NCBI GenBank assembly: GCA_018066225.1
Contig: JAGHRU010000183.1
Span: 1 to 8,789 of the forward strand
Source: Candidatus Equimonas enterica
Lineage (GTDB): Bacteria > Bacteroidota > Bacteroidia > Bacteroidales > Bacteroidaceae
Direction of reading: 5' to 3'
Length of the DNA: 8,789 nucleotides
Positions 1 through 6,858 of this stretch are shown one piece after another (positions within the stretch are counted from its first letter, which is position 1; every line of letters starts with the position of its first letter). The translations under genes were made by a program, and so were the position numbers. A model generated the notes under the pieces. That model was given only the letters and a program-made list of their open reading frames with translations. It did no database searches and was not told the origin of the DNA.

Positions 1-1
1 C

Positions 2-583
2 GGCATCATCGATAACTTGCTTGATAAGGTCGATCCGCTCATCCTCGGCGGTGGCATGACCTACACCTTCTCCAACGCCCACGGCGGTGCTGTCGGCGAC
101 TCCATCTGTGAGGCAGACAAGTTGGACATCGCGCTGCATGTCGAGGAACTGGCTCGGCAGAAAGGCGTACGTCTCGTGCTGGCCACCGACAGTGTCTGTG
201 CAGATAGTTTCAGCAACGATGCCGCTACGCAAATCGTGCCCAGCGCAGCCATTCCCGACGGATGGGAAGGGCTGGATATTGGTCCGGCGAGTCGGGAAGC
301 CTTTGCTGCGGCAATAGAGGGCAGCAAGACCACACTCTGGAACGGTCCTGCTGGGGTGTTTGAGCTTGACAACTTCACCGCTGGTAGTCGTGCCCTGGGC
401 GAGGCTGTTGCCAAGGCTACGGCAGAAGGGGCTTTCTCCCTTATCGGTGGCGGCGACACGGTGGCCTGTGTCCACAAGTTTGGCCTTGCCGACAAAGTAA
501 GTTACATCTCCACAGGTGGTGGCGCGCTGCTCGAAGCCATAGAGGGCAAGGTGCTACCTGGTGTGGCTGCCATACGCGGTTGA
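2..583 (+). CDS. pgk: Phosphoglycerate kinase, C-terminal part (5' end outside window)
   Basis: Glycolytic enzyme of the cytoplasm that transfers phosphate between 1,3-bisphosphoglycerate and ADP, giving 3-phosphoglycerate and ATP. The reading frame is open from base 2, and the first visible residues (GIIDNLLDKVDPLILGGGMT) already belong to the C-terminal nucleotide-binding domain, so the gene starts upstream. The TTG at 17 is an internal leucine codon, not a start. Visible family motifs are GGGMTYTF near the window start, LDIGPAS near 274-294, WNGPAGVFE at 338-364 (the glutamate is the family's nucleotide-contacting residue), GGGDT at 446-460 and STGGGA at 509-526. About 193 residues are present out of roughly 400-420 usual for the family, and the C terminus (LPGVAAIRG) ends where expected. 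There is no hairpin or T-run in the 21 bases before the next gene, so read-through into it is likely. The identification is firm. Confidence 0.97.
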   Translation, partial: GIIDNLLDKVDPLILGGGMTYTFSNAHGGAVGDSICEADKLDIALHVEELARQKGVRLVLATDSVCADSFSNDAATQIVPSAAIPDGWEGLDIGPASREAFAAAIEGSKTTLWNGPAGVFELDNFTAGSRALGEAVAKATAEGAFSLIGGGDTVACVHKFGLADKVSYISTGGGALLEAIEGKVLPGVAAIRG

Positions 584-604
584 GCCCATCTCCTTACGGC
601 GTAA

Positions 605-1330
605 ATGCGTACATATATATATATAGCGACCTTTATACTGCTGCTCTTCGCTGCCTGTCACGGCGACGAAGCGCAGCAGTCTGCGTCTGAAAGCGCAGCG
701 TCTGACGCGCGCCTGAAAATCGCCCTCTTGCCCACCGCAGAGTGTGCGCCCCTTGTCGCGGCCGCCACATCGGGGCTGGCCGACAGCCTCGGCTTGCCGC
801 TGCAAGTGGTGATGTGCCGTAGCCAGTGGGACGCTGACACGCTGCTGCTACGCGGCCATATCGATGTGGCCTACTGCGACAGTGCGCGTGCCGACTACTA
901 TCGGCGGCGTGGCCAGTGGCGCGATATGCAGTGTGTGGCGACGACCCGTGGCGTGTGGAGCCTCGTCGTGGGCGGACAGTTGCGTGTGAAGTCCCTTAAT
1001 CGGCTCTCTGGCCGCACCTTGGCTGTGAGTCGTTATGCTGCTGGGGAACACTGGGCTACCGAAGCCTTGCGTCAGGCTGGGGTGGCACGCAGCAGCGTGT
1101 TGCGGACACAAATCAACGACTTCGCTCTGCGTACTGCTATGCTCCGCGACGGGCAGGTCGATGCCGCCATGTTGCCCCAGCCCTTTGCCGACAGTGCCAA
1201 GGTGCACGGCGCAGTGGTGCTCTACACCACGCCCAGAGGCGTAGAGACTGGGGGCATCTGGATGAGACGAAACAGCCTGTCTGCGCAGCAAGTGGCGGTG
1301 CTGAAGCGTCTCGCTACGGGGCAGCAATAG
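605..1330 (+). CDS. Putative solute-binding-protein-like lipoprotein (orphan)
   Basis: A 241-residue protein with a short signal sequence ending in a lipobox-like LFAAC. Cys18 would be the lipidated residue, so an envelope-anchored lipoprotein is likely. The mature part resembles type 2 periplasmic binding proteins of the NMT1/SsuA/phosphonate-binding kind: a first strand LKIALLPTAE, a GHIDVAYCDSARADYY segment, a hinge-like stretch SLVVGGQLRVKSLNRLSGRTLAVSRYAAGEHWATEAL split over residues ~117-155, and DGQVDAAMLPQPFADSA. These are fold-level resemblances, so the ligand cannot be named. At 241 residues it is short for the class, and no ATPase or permease gene lies beside it, so it may serve a distant transporter or act as a sensor. 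The ATG at 605 is chosen because it gives the complete signal sequence. No Shine-Dalgarno is visible. Codons 3-7 are made of an alternating AT tract. It sits between pgk (21 bases) and the TPR gene. Confidence 0.72.
   Translation: MRTYIYIATFILLLFAACHGDEAQQSASESAASDARLKIALLPTAECAPLVAAATSGLADSLGLPLQVVMCRSQWDADTLLLRGHIDVAYCDSARADYYRRRGQWRDMQCVATTRGVWSLVVGGQLRVKSLNRLSGRTLAVSRYAAGEHWATEALRQAGVARSSVLRTQINDFALRTAMLRDGQVDAAMLPQPFADSAKVHGAVVLYTTPRGVETGGIWMRRNSLSAQQVAVLKRLATGQQ
613..625 (+). repeat. Alternating AT simple-sequence tract in signal-peptide codons
   Basis: Thirteen strictly alternating A/T bases, (AT)6A, encode the TYIYI part of the lipoprotein signal sequence, in otherwise GC-rich DNA. 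Loss or gain of one 2-base unit would shift the frame right after the start codon, and the next in-frame ATG is far downstream (residue 69). It could also simply ease translation initiation by keeping the start region unstructured. Confidence 0.6.
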
Positions 1331-1372
1331 CATCGGTTGGCGCAGGACAATGACGCTTCTTATTGCTTATTT

Positions 1373-3472
1373 ATGTTACAACATTCCCTACCGCTTTATA
1401 AAGCACTGCGCATGCAGTGCTTATCTTATCTCGACGAACGACACCTTGGTACGGCTTTGGAGGCTGCCGAGGGGCTGTTGAGTTATGTGCCTTGCTACGA
1501 GGCGCAGCAACGGCTGCTGACTATCCGCGAAAACTATACGCTGCTGTTGCAGTATTTCAAGCAGGGGGCAGCCGACGACGGCCGCTCTACTCATTGGCAG
1601 CGTTTGCTATGCAACACCTATGAAGCCGTGGATGTCATTCATCGCGAATGTCCGTTGAGTGAGCCGACGCACTACGCCTCGGTTTACCGACAGTTGCACA
1701 GCGTGCATCCCGAGTGGCAGATGAGTGATGCGCTCTCGATGGCGGCGGACTATCACACGGCCTTTGAGTGGGTGATGACCTGCGGCCAAATTTCGGCCGA
1801 CGACGAGCAAGCCTTGTGTCGGTGGTACGACGCTGCTGACCACGACAGTGCAGCGTGCTGCGCTGTGGTGAGTGGTATTATGGTGGGCTGCGTGGCACAG
1901 TTTGACCTCCGACGCCTGCTGTTGCTCGCTGCTTGGGCCCGGAACGTGAGGTCGCGTGCAGGAGCGCGTGCGCTCATTGGCGTGCTGCTGTTGGCGCATC
2001 GCTATCGCCATCGCCTCCGTCTCTATCCCGAGTGGAAGGTGGAGGTGGAAAGGCTTGATGCGGAAGGCGTGGCAGACGACATAGCCGCCATACAGCAGTA
2101 CTTCATCTTTGCAGCCAAGACCAAAGAGAAGGGGGAGAACCTGCAAGAACAGTTCATGCCCGAAATCATGCAGCGACTCAATCAGATAAAGCAGCAGGGG
2201 ACGGGGGTGAACTTGGAGGAGTTGGAGCAGCAAATGGCCGAGATGGACCTGCAAGGCGATGGAGCAACGGACAAACTCACGCAGATGATGCAGCAGTTTC
2301 ATGGCATGATGGCGCAAGGCATCGATGTCACTTACGCGCAGTTTAGGGCGGTGGGACAGCGGGCATCGTTCTTTAAGTCGGCAGCCGCCAACTGGTTTGT
2401 GCCGTTCACGCGGGAGCATCCTGCGCTGCACGATGTGCCCGTTACGCCTATCGTGGAGCAACTCCTGCGACTCAACAACCAGAGCAGTACGGATGCCTAC
2501 GCCCTCGTCTTCATGATGGCCAAAGTGGAGCAGATGAGTCGTGGCATAGGCGGTGGGTTGCAACTCGACCTGCCCGAAAACTTCGGAGAAGCCACTGCGG
2601 AACCCAAAACCCGTGAAGAGCAGTTGGCCGAGTGGCTCAAAGAAGATGTGCACGATCTCTACCGCTTTTATTCGCTCAGCCCGCTGCGTGATGAGACGTT
2701 GGTAGATGCGCCGTTTGCCACGCTCATCTTGCTGTCGGACACGGCCTTCGATGCGAACCTCTACGCAGCAGGTACGAAGCACTATATGGCGTTGGCCAAT
2801 AGCCTGTTTTACGAGCGGCAATATGCTGAATGTGCAGACTTGCTGTCTCGCGCGCCGACTTCGGAGCAGACCTGCCGGCAGTTGGGCTATTGTCATCAGC
2901 GCTTGGGTGACTACGTCTCGGCCATCAAAACCTATCGTGGTGTGCTCTACTTCGAGGAGAACTCTGCGTGGACGCTGCGCCAACTCGCCGTGTGCTACCA
3001 CCATCAGCGTCAATACGAAGAAGCCTTGGCGACGTATGAGCGACTGCTCGGGCTGATGCCCGACGATGTGTCGTTGCTGGTTGTTACTGCCGAGTGCGCC
3101 TTGCTCGTGGACGACACGGCGAGGGCGTACGAACTGCTCTGCAAAGCCTACTATCTGGAGCCCGAAAACCTGCGGGTGCTACGCGATATGGCGTGGACAT
3201 GTCTGCTGACGCGTCGTACGGAAAATGCCTGCCGCTACTATGCTGTGCTCACTGCGAAGACCGACGTGCAGGCTGGCGACTGGCTCAATGCAGGCCACGC
3301 TGCTCTCGTCGGTGGTGACTATACTGCCGCCGTGACCTGCTACACGCGCTACCGAGAGGCCGTGGCGAGGGACGATGCACCGCGTGACCTCTTCGACACC
3401 GATGCCGCGACGCTGCGCGACTTGGGCGTGACAGACGAGGTGATGCGGTGGATGGAAGATGCCGCGAAGTAG
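1373..3472 (+). CDS. Large TPR-repeat protein, function unknown
   Basis: A mostly helical protein of 699 residues with no signal peptide or membrane segment, so probably cytoplasmic. The C-terminal third holds at least five tetratricopeptide repeats spaced 34 residues apart, beginning near residues 498, 532, 566, 600 and 634. Examples are QLGYCHQRLGDYVSAIKTY and QLAVCYHHQRQYEEALATYE, with a possible extra repeat near 470. Such repeats usually bind partner proteins. Residues ~250-320 form a Lys/Glu/Gln/Met-rich stretch (for example LEELEQQMAEMDLQGDG) that may be a coiled coil. The N-terminal third is helical and unassigned. I recall similar large TPR proteins in Bacteroidales but know no function for them. 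The ATG at 1373 is preferred because it follows an AT-rich stretch and begins just before the conserved-looking helical part. A TTG at 1337, six bases after the previous stop, would add 12 residues. The gene shares its frame with the upstream lipoprotein, separated by one TAG. Confidence 0.8.
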   Translation: MLQHSLPLYKALRMQCLSYLDERHLGTALEAAEGLLSYVPCYEAQQRLLTIRENYTLLLQYFKQGAADDGRSTHWQRLLCNTYEAVDVIHRECPLSEPTHYASVYRQLHSVHPEWQMSDALSMAADYHTAFEWVMTCGQISADDEQALCRWYDAADHDSAACCAVVSGIMVGCVAQFDLRRLLLLAAWARNVRSRAGARALIGVLLLAHRYRHRLRLYPEWKVEVERLDAEGVADDIAAIQQYFIFAAKTKEKGENLQEQFMPEIMQRLNQIKQQGTGVNLEELEQQMAEMDLQGDGATDKLTQMMQQFHGMMAQGIDVTYAQFRAVGQRASFFKSAAANWFVPFTREHPALHDVPVTPIVEQLLRLNNQSSTDAYALVFMMAKVEQMSRGIGGGLQLDLPENFGEATAEPKTREEQLAEWLKEDVHDLYRFYSLSPLRDETLVDAPFATLILLSDTAFDANLYAAGTKHYMALANSLFYERQYAECADLLSRAPTSEQTCRQLGYCHQRLGDYVSAIKTYRGVLYFEENSAWTLRQLAVCYHHQRQYEEALATYERLLGLMPDDVSLLVVTAECALLVDDTARAYELLCKAYYLEPENLRVLRDMAWTCLLTRRTENACRYYAVLTAKTDVQAGDWLNAGHAALVGGDYTAAVTCYTRYREAVARDDAPRDLFDTDAATLRDLGVTDEVMRWMEDAAK

Positions 3473-3505
3473 CCTGGCAATTTTGTTGCAGCCGATACTT
3501 AAACC

Positions 3506-3555
3506 GTCAGTCGCGAACATCAAGGTCATAAACAGCCTTGGTGCTCGCGGCTGAT
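3506..3555 (+). terminator. Long stem-loop after the TPR gene, possible terminator
   Basis: Arms 3508-3525 (CAGTCGCGAACATCAAGG) and 3536-3553 (CCTTGGTGCTCGCGGCTG) pair over 18 positions, with two G-U wobbles and one A-C mismatch, around a 10-base loop. A further A-U and G-U pair extend the base. It begins 34 bases after the TPR stop codon, a usual place for a terminator. Only a short ATTT follows, not a strong T-run, so it could instead stabilise the 3' end of the mRNA. Confidence 0.45.
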
Positions 3556-3644
3556 TTGCGCTGTAAGGTGCTGTTTGTTAGGATGTTGTCGCTCTCGGCT
3601 GCTGGATTTGTGAAAGGTGCGTGAAAAAGGGCATTTTCCGACGA

Positions 3645-3755
3645 GGGCAGACCGTGAAAACTGTCTGGGCAGACCGTGCGAACGATGAGGGGCAGATAGT
3701 TTTCACTATCCGGGCAGGCCGTTTGCGCGCTCTGGGCACTGTCGCTTTGTGTCGC
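3645..3755 (+). repeat. Degenerate tandem array, 22-23 base period
   Basis: Five consecutive units begin with GGGCA at 3645, 3667, 3690, 3712 and 3734, a spacing of 22, 23, 22 and 22 bases. Units 1 and 2 share their first 12 bases exactly (GGGCAGACCGTG), unit 4 reads GGGCAGGCCGTT, unit 3 reads GGGCAGATAGTT, and unit 5 keeps only GGGCA. Another GGGCA lies at 3629, out of phase by six bases. Unit 1 runs into unit 2 with a CAGAC...GTCTG inverted repeat (3648-3667) around GAAA, and unit 3 holds a perfect GATAGT/ACTATC hairpin (3695-3710) around TTTC. The function is unknown. A spacing of about two helical turns would put the units on one DNA face. Confidence 0.6.
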
Positions 3756-3850
3756 ATAGCAAGGTGTAGGGCCGCGGTGGCGCAGGGGTGAAAATAGGGT
3801 AGGGAAGCAAAAAAAACGGCATCGTGCGTCGCTATGTCGGAAGATTTTTG

Positions 3851-3858
3851 TAATTTTG
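3851..3858 (+). promoter_or_regulatory. Bacteroidota-type -7 box of the guaB promoter
   Basis: TAATTTTG fits the Bacteroidota -7 consensus TAnnTTTG exactly and ends 24 bases before the guaB ATG, so the transcript leader would be only about 15-20 bases, too short for a riboswitch. No clear TTTG-type -33 element is seen at the usual distance. An A8 tract at 3809-3816, about 35 bases further upstream, could act as an UP-like element that makes up for it. Confidence 0.65.
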
Positions 3859-3882
3859 CGCGGTAATATAACCTAATGCCTT

Positions 3883-5367
3883 ATGACAGCCAATTTCATC
3901 GCCGACAAAATCGTTATGGACGGCCTCACCTACGACGACGTCCTGCTCGTGCCCGCTTATTCCGAAGTGTTACCGCGCGAAGTGCAACTCCGTACCCAGT
4001 TCTCACGCAACATAGACTTGCAGATACCCTTCGTCACCGCCGCAATGGACACCGTGACAGAGGCTACGATGGCCATCGCCATTGCCCGAGAGGGTGGCAT
4101 CGGTGTCATCCACAAGAATATGTCTATCGAGGAGCAAGCGCGCCAAGTTGCCATCGTCAAGCGTGCCGAAAACGGTATGATATACGACCCCGTTACCATC
4201 AAGCGTGGCCGCACCGTGGGCGATGCTCTGGCCCTTATGGCCGAATATCACATCGGTGGCATCCCCGTGGTGGATGACGCCATGCATCTGGTGGGTATCG
4301 TCACCAACCGCGACTTGCGCTTCGAGCGCAACCACAACAAACGTGTGGAGGAGGTGATGACCAGCGAAAACCTCGTGACAACCACGCAGCAGACCGACCT
4401 GATGAGCGCGGCGCAGATACTGCAAGAAAACAAGATAGAGAAGTTGCCCGTGGTGGATGCCAAGGGCAAACTTGTCGGACTTATTACTTATAAGGACATC
4501 ACCAAGGCCAAGGACAAGCCTATGGCCTGCAAGGACGCCAAAGGTCGCCTGCGTGTCGCTGCTGGCGTGGGTGTCACAGCCGACACCCTGCAACGCATGG
4601 AAGCCCTCATCAGTGCTGGTGCTGACGCCATCGTCATCGACACGGCACACGGCCATAGCCGCTCCGTCGTAGAGAAACTGCGCGAGGCGAAAGCCGCTTT
4701 CTCGGGTGTAGATTTCGTGGTGGGCAATATCGCTACGGGCGATGCCGCACGTATGCTCGTAGAGGCTGGCGCCGACGCTGTCAAGGTCGGCATTGGCCCG
4801 GGCAGCATCTGCACTACGCGTGTCGTAGCAGGCGTCGGCGTGCCCCAGTTGTCGGCCATCTACGATGTGGCACGCGCCCTCGAGGGCACAGGCGTACCCC
4901 TTATCGCTGACGGTGGCTTGCGTTATAGTGGCGACGTGGTCAAGGCCTTGGCGGCTGGTGGCTACTGCGTCATGATAGGTAGCCTCGTGGCAGGTTGCGA
5001 AGAGAGTCCGGGCGAGACCATCATCTTCAACGGCCGTAAGTTTAAGACCTATCGCGGTATGGGCTCTCTCGAAGCCATGGAAAACGGCAGCAAAGACCGC
5101 TACTTCCAAAGCGGTGTGGTGGAAGTCAAGAAATTGGTGCCCGAGGGCATCGCAGGTCGCGTGCCTTATAAGGGAACTGTACAGGAGGTCATCTATCAAC
5201 TCGTCGGTGGTCTGCGCTCTGGCATGGGCTATTGCGGTGCTGCCACCATAGCCCAGTTGCACAACGCCAAGTTTACGCGTATCACCAACGCTGGCGTGCT
5301 CGAGAGTCATCCTCACGACATCACGATTACGTCCGAAGCCCCCAACTATTCGCGCAGCGACAACTAA
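3883..5367 (+). CDS. guaB: Inosine-5'-monophosphate dehydrogenase
   Basis: Oxidises IMP to XMP with NAD+, the committed step of guanine nucleotide synthesis, in the cytoplasm, usually as a tetramer or octamer. The protein has 494 residues, normal for a bacterial enzyme. The N terminus FIADKIVMDGLTYDDVLLVP is typical of the family. Two CBS domains lie at about 97-147 and 156-208 and are the usual site of ATP/GTP allosteric control. Asp253 (VIDTAHGHS) is in the NAD-binding region. The catalytic loop GIGPGSICTT carries Cys310. A phosphate-binding ADGGLRYSGD is at 342-351, MGSLEAM at 393-399, and the mobile flap EGIAGRVPYKG at 421-431. No key residue is missing. The ATG at 3883 is chosen over an ATG at 3876, which is out of frame. 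The gene has its own -7 box and probably leads a transcript that continues into the two isomerase genes 42 bases downstream. Confidence 0.98.
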   Translation: MTANFIADKIVMDGLTYDDVLLVPAYSEVLPREVQLRTQFSRNIDLQIPFVTAAMDTVTEATMAIAIAREGGIGVIHKNMSIEEQARQVAIVKRAENGMIYDPVTIKRGRTVGDALALMAEYHIGGIPVVDDAMHLVGIVTNRDLRFERNHNKRVEEVMTSENLVTTTQQTDLMSAAQILQENKIEKLPVVDAKGKLVGLITYKDITKAKDKPMACKDAKGRLRVAAGVGVTADTLQRMEALISAGADAIVIDTAHGHSRSVVEKLREAKAAFSGVDFVVGNIATGDAARMLVEAGADAVKVGIGPGSICTTRVVAGVGVPQLSAIYDVARALEGTGVPLIADGGLRYSGDVVKALAAGGYCVMIGSLVAGCEESPGETIIFNGRKFKTYRGMGSLEAMENGSKDRYFQSGVVEVKKLVPEGIAGRVPYKGTVQEVIYQLVGGLRSGMGYCGAATIAQLHNAKFTRITNAGVLESHPHDITITSEAPNYSRSDN

Positions 5368-5369
5368 TA

Positions 5370-5397
5370 CTATACCTATCGTCCTATACCTATTGTC
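5370..5397 (+). repeat. 14-base tandem direct repeat between guaB and the isomerase gene
   Basis: CTATACCTATCGTC (5370-5383) is followed directly by CTATACCTATTGTC (5384-5397), 13 of 14 bases identical, starting two bases after the guaB stop codon and filling most of the 42-base gap. It has no T-run or stem, so it is not a terminator. It may be a recent slippage duplication, or a pair of sites for an RNA- or DNA-binding protein. Confidence 0.7.
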
Positions 5398-5409
5398 TCG
5401 AAATAAGCC

Positions 5410-6843
5410 ATGCAATACCGTAGAATTTTCTTCACACTCGCTGCGATGCTCTGCGCAGCAGCCGCCATAGCGCAAACCGTAGATAACCCTGTCGTCATGA
5501 CGGTGGCAGGGAAAGACATCACCCGTGCCGAGTTTGAGTACTCCTACAACAAGAATACCGATGTGGAGGGTGTCGTAGAGCAGAAAAGCGTCAGCGAATA
5601 TGCTGAAATGTTTGTCAATTACAAGCTCAAAGTCACTGCGGCAGAGCGGCTGCGCAAGGACACACTGTCGAGTTTCCAGCGTGAGTTTCGCCAGTGCCGC
5701 GATATGCAACTCACGCCCTATCTCTTCGTTATGACATTCGTCGATAGCGTCGGTCGTTCCGTCTATCAGCAGACCGTAGAGCGCATCGGCGGCAAAGACT
5801 TGCTGCTGTGTCGCCACATCCTGTTGCCGTTGAAGCAAAATGCTGATGAGGCTACCAAGACGGCTGTGGCCGCTCGTGCTGACTCCCTCTACACGGCGCT
5901 GCAAGGGGGTGCCAACTTCGAGGAACTCGTGACGCAATATAGTGCTGACTACGGTACAGTGAAGCAGGGAGGACAGTTGCCTTGGATGGGGCCCGGTATG
6001 GTCTTCAAGGAGTTTGAAGACGCGGCTTACCAACTCTCGCCCACCGAAATCAGCAAGCCAGTGCTCTCTCCCGTAGGTTATCACATCATCCGCATGGATG
6101 CGCGTAAGCAGATGGAGCCCTACGAAGAACTCCGAGAAGACATCTTTGCAGCCCTCAAGCAGCAAGGCATAGAAGGGGCTGCCGCACAGTCGATGATAAA
6201 CCGTCTTATGCGTGAGCGTCAGTGCACCCGTGAGGAAGTCATGGACAGTGTACTGGCTGTGCGCGTCAAGGCTGACCCCAATCTGCAATATCTCGTGCAG
6301 GAATACTACGATGGCCTGTTGCTCTACGAAGTAGCCAAAGAAGAGGTCTGGGACAAGGCTGCTAATGACGAGAAAGGCCTCGCTGCCGTCTATGCTGCCG
6401 ACAAGAAGAAATATGCTTGGGCACAGCCTCGTTTCAAGGGCTTCGTCTATTTTGCCAAAGACAAAGCCGCAGAGAAGCGCGTCAAAGCCTTCCTCAAAAA
6501 GGCTGACAACGAGAGCGAAGAATGGCGCAGCCAACTCAAAGCAACCATCAACAAGGACTCGACGGTCGTCGTCGTCATGGGGCCCTATCTCGTGAAGCAA
6601 GGCGAAAACAAAGCCGTCGATAAGTTGGTCTTTGGCACTGGCGAAGGCCGTACGCTCAAGGATTACCCGCTCACGGGCGTTGTCGGCAAGAAAATCAAGC
6701 AGCCTTCGTCCTATCGTGATGTCAAGGCCATCGTGCAGGAAGACTACCAAAACCAATTGGAAACCGCTTGGGTGGAACAACTACGCAAGCAGTTCCCCCA
6801 TACCATCTACCAAGGTGTGCTCGGCACGGTCAATAAGCACTAA
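5410..6843 (+). CDS. Periplasmic PpiC/parvulin-type peptidylprolyl isomerase
   Basis: An exported folding factor of 477 residues, likely helping outer-membrane or secreted proteins fold. The signal peptide is residues 1-21, with probable cleavage after AIA before QTVDN. Residues ~25-125 form a SurA-like helical N-terminal part. A complete parvulin domain spans ~131-232: it starts with CRHILLP (His136), contains FEELVTQYSAD and KQGGQLPWMGPGMVFKEFE, and ends with SPVGYHIIRMD, so both halves of the active-site fold are present. The C-terminal ~240 residues include another stretch (RFKGFVYFAKDKAAEKRV onward) that may be a very degenerate second parvulin-like domain, which is inference. The length and domain order match the isomerase that follows guaB in Bacteroidales. 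The gene starts at ATG 5410, 42 bases after guaB, and the next SurA-type gene begins 15 bases after its stop, so co-transcription is likely. It could be called SurA- or PpiD-like, so no gene symbol is given. Confidence 0.9.
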   Translation: MQYRRIFFTLAAMLCAAAAIAQTVDNPVVMTVAGKDITRAEFEYSYNKNTDVEGVVEQKSVSEYAEMFVNYKLKVTAAERLRKDTLSSFQREFRQCRDMQLTPYLFVMTFVDSVGRSVYQQTVERIGGKDLLLCRHILLPLKQNADEATKTAVAARADSLYTALQGGANFEELVTQYSADYGTVKQGGQLPWMGPGMVFKEFEDAAYQLSPTEISKPVLSPVGYHIIRMDARKQMEPYEELREDIFAALKQQGIEGAAAQSMINRLMRERQCTREEVMDSVLAVRVKADPNLQYLVQEYYDGLLLYEVAKEEVWDKAANDEKGLAAVYAADKKKYAWAQPRFKGFVYFAKDKAAEKRVKAFLKKADNESEEWRSQLKATINKDSTVVVVMGPYLVKQGENKAVDKLVFGTGEGRTLKDYPLTGVVGKKIKQPSSYRDVKAIVQEDYQNQLETAWVEQLRKQFPHTIYQGVLGTVNKH

Positions 6844-6858
6844 AATCCCCGCAAACCT

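Larger units (their letters stand above)
3473..3882. other. 410-base intergenic region between TPR gene and guaB
   Basis: No convincing coding sequence was seen on either strand. In order it holds a long imperfect stem-loop (3506-3555), a stretch with no recognised element (about 3556-3628), a degenerate 22-23 base tandem array (3645-3755) containing two small hairpins, an A8 tract (3809-3816), and the guaB -7 box (3851-3858). A frame open from a GTG at 3621 crosses the array for roughly 50 codons, but it has no usable start context and no recognisable product. Confidence 0.75.

Noticed and set aside
1607..3013. 468-codon minus-strand open frame opposite the TPR gene
   Set aside because: The + strand frame has regular 34-residue TPR spacing, so the antisense frame is a by-product; no domain is visible in it.
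3645..3755. CRISPR array
   Set aside because: Units abut at 22-23 bases with no separate repeat and spacer parts, identity decays quickly, and no cas gene is in the window.
3621..3790. Possible short protein read through the 22-base array from a GTG
   Set aside because: The 22-base period is not a multiple of three, so no repeated peptide results; the start context is poor and nothing is recognised in the translation.
3473..3882. Purine-type riboswitch upstream of guaB
   Set aside because: The -7 box leaves a leader of about 15-20 bases, too short for an aptamer, and no purine aptamer core was seen further upstream.
3876..4277. 133-codon frame starting at the ATG seven bases before guaB
   Set aside because: It overlaps the conserved guaB N terminus in another frame and gives an Arg/His-rich translation without family resemblance.
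4003..6780. 925-codon open frame on the minus strand across guaB and the isomerase gene
   Set aside because: It lies antisense to two well-identified genes, crosses their boundary, and its translation shows no recognisable domain. Biased codon use in GC-rich genes commonly leaves the opposite strand open.
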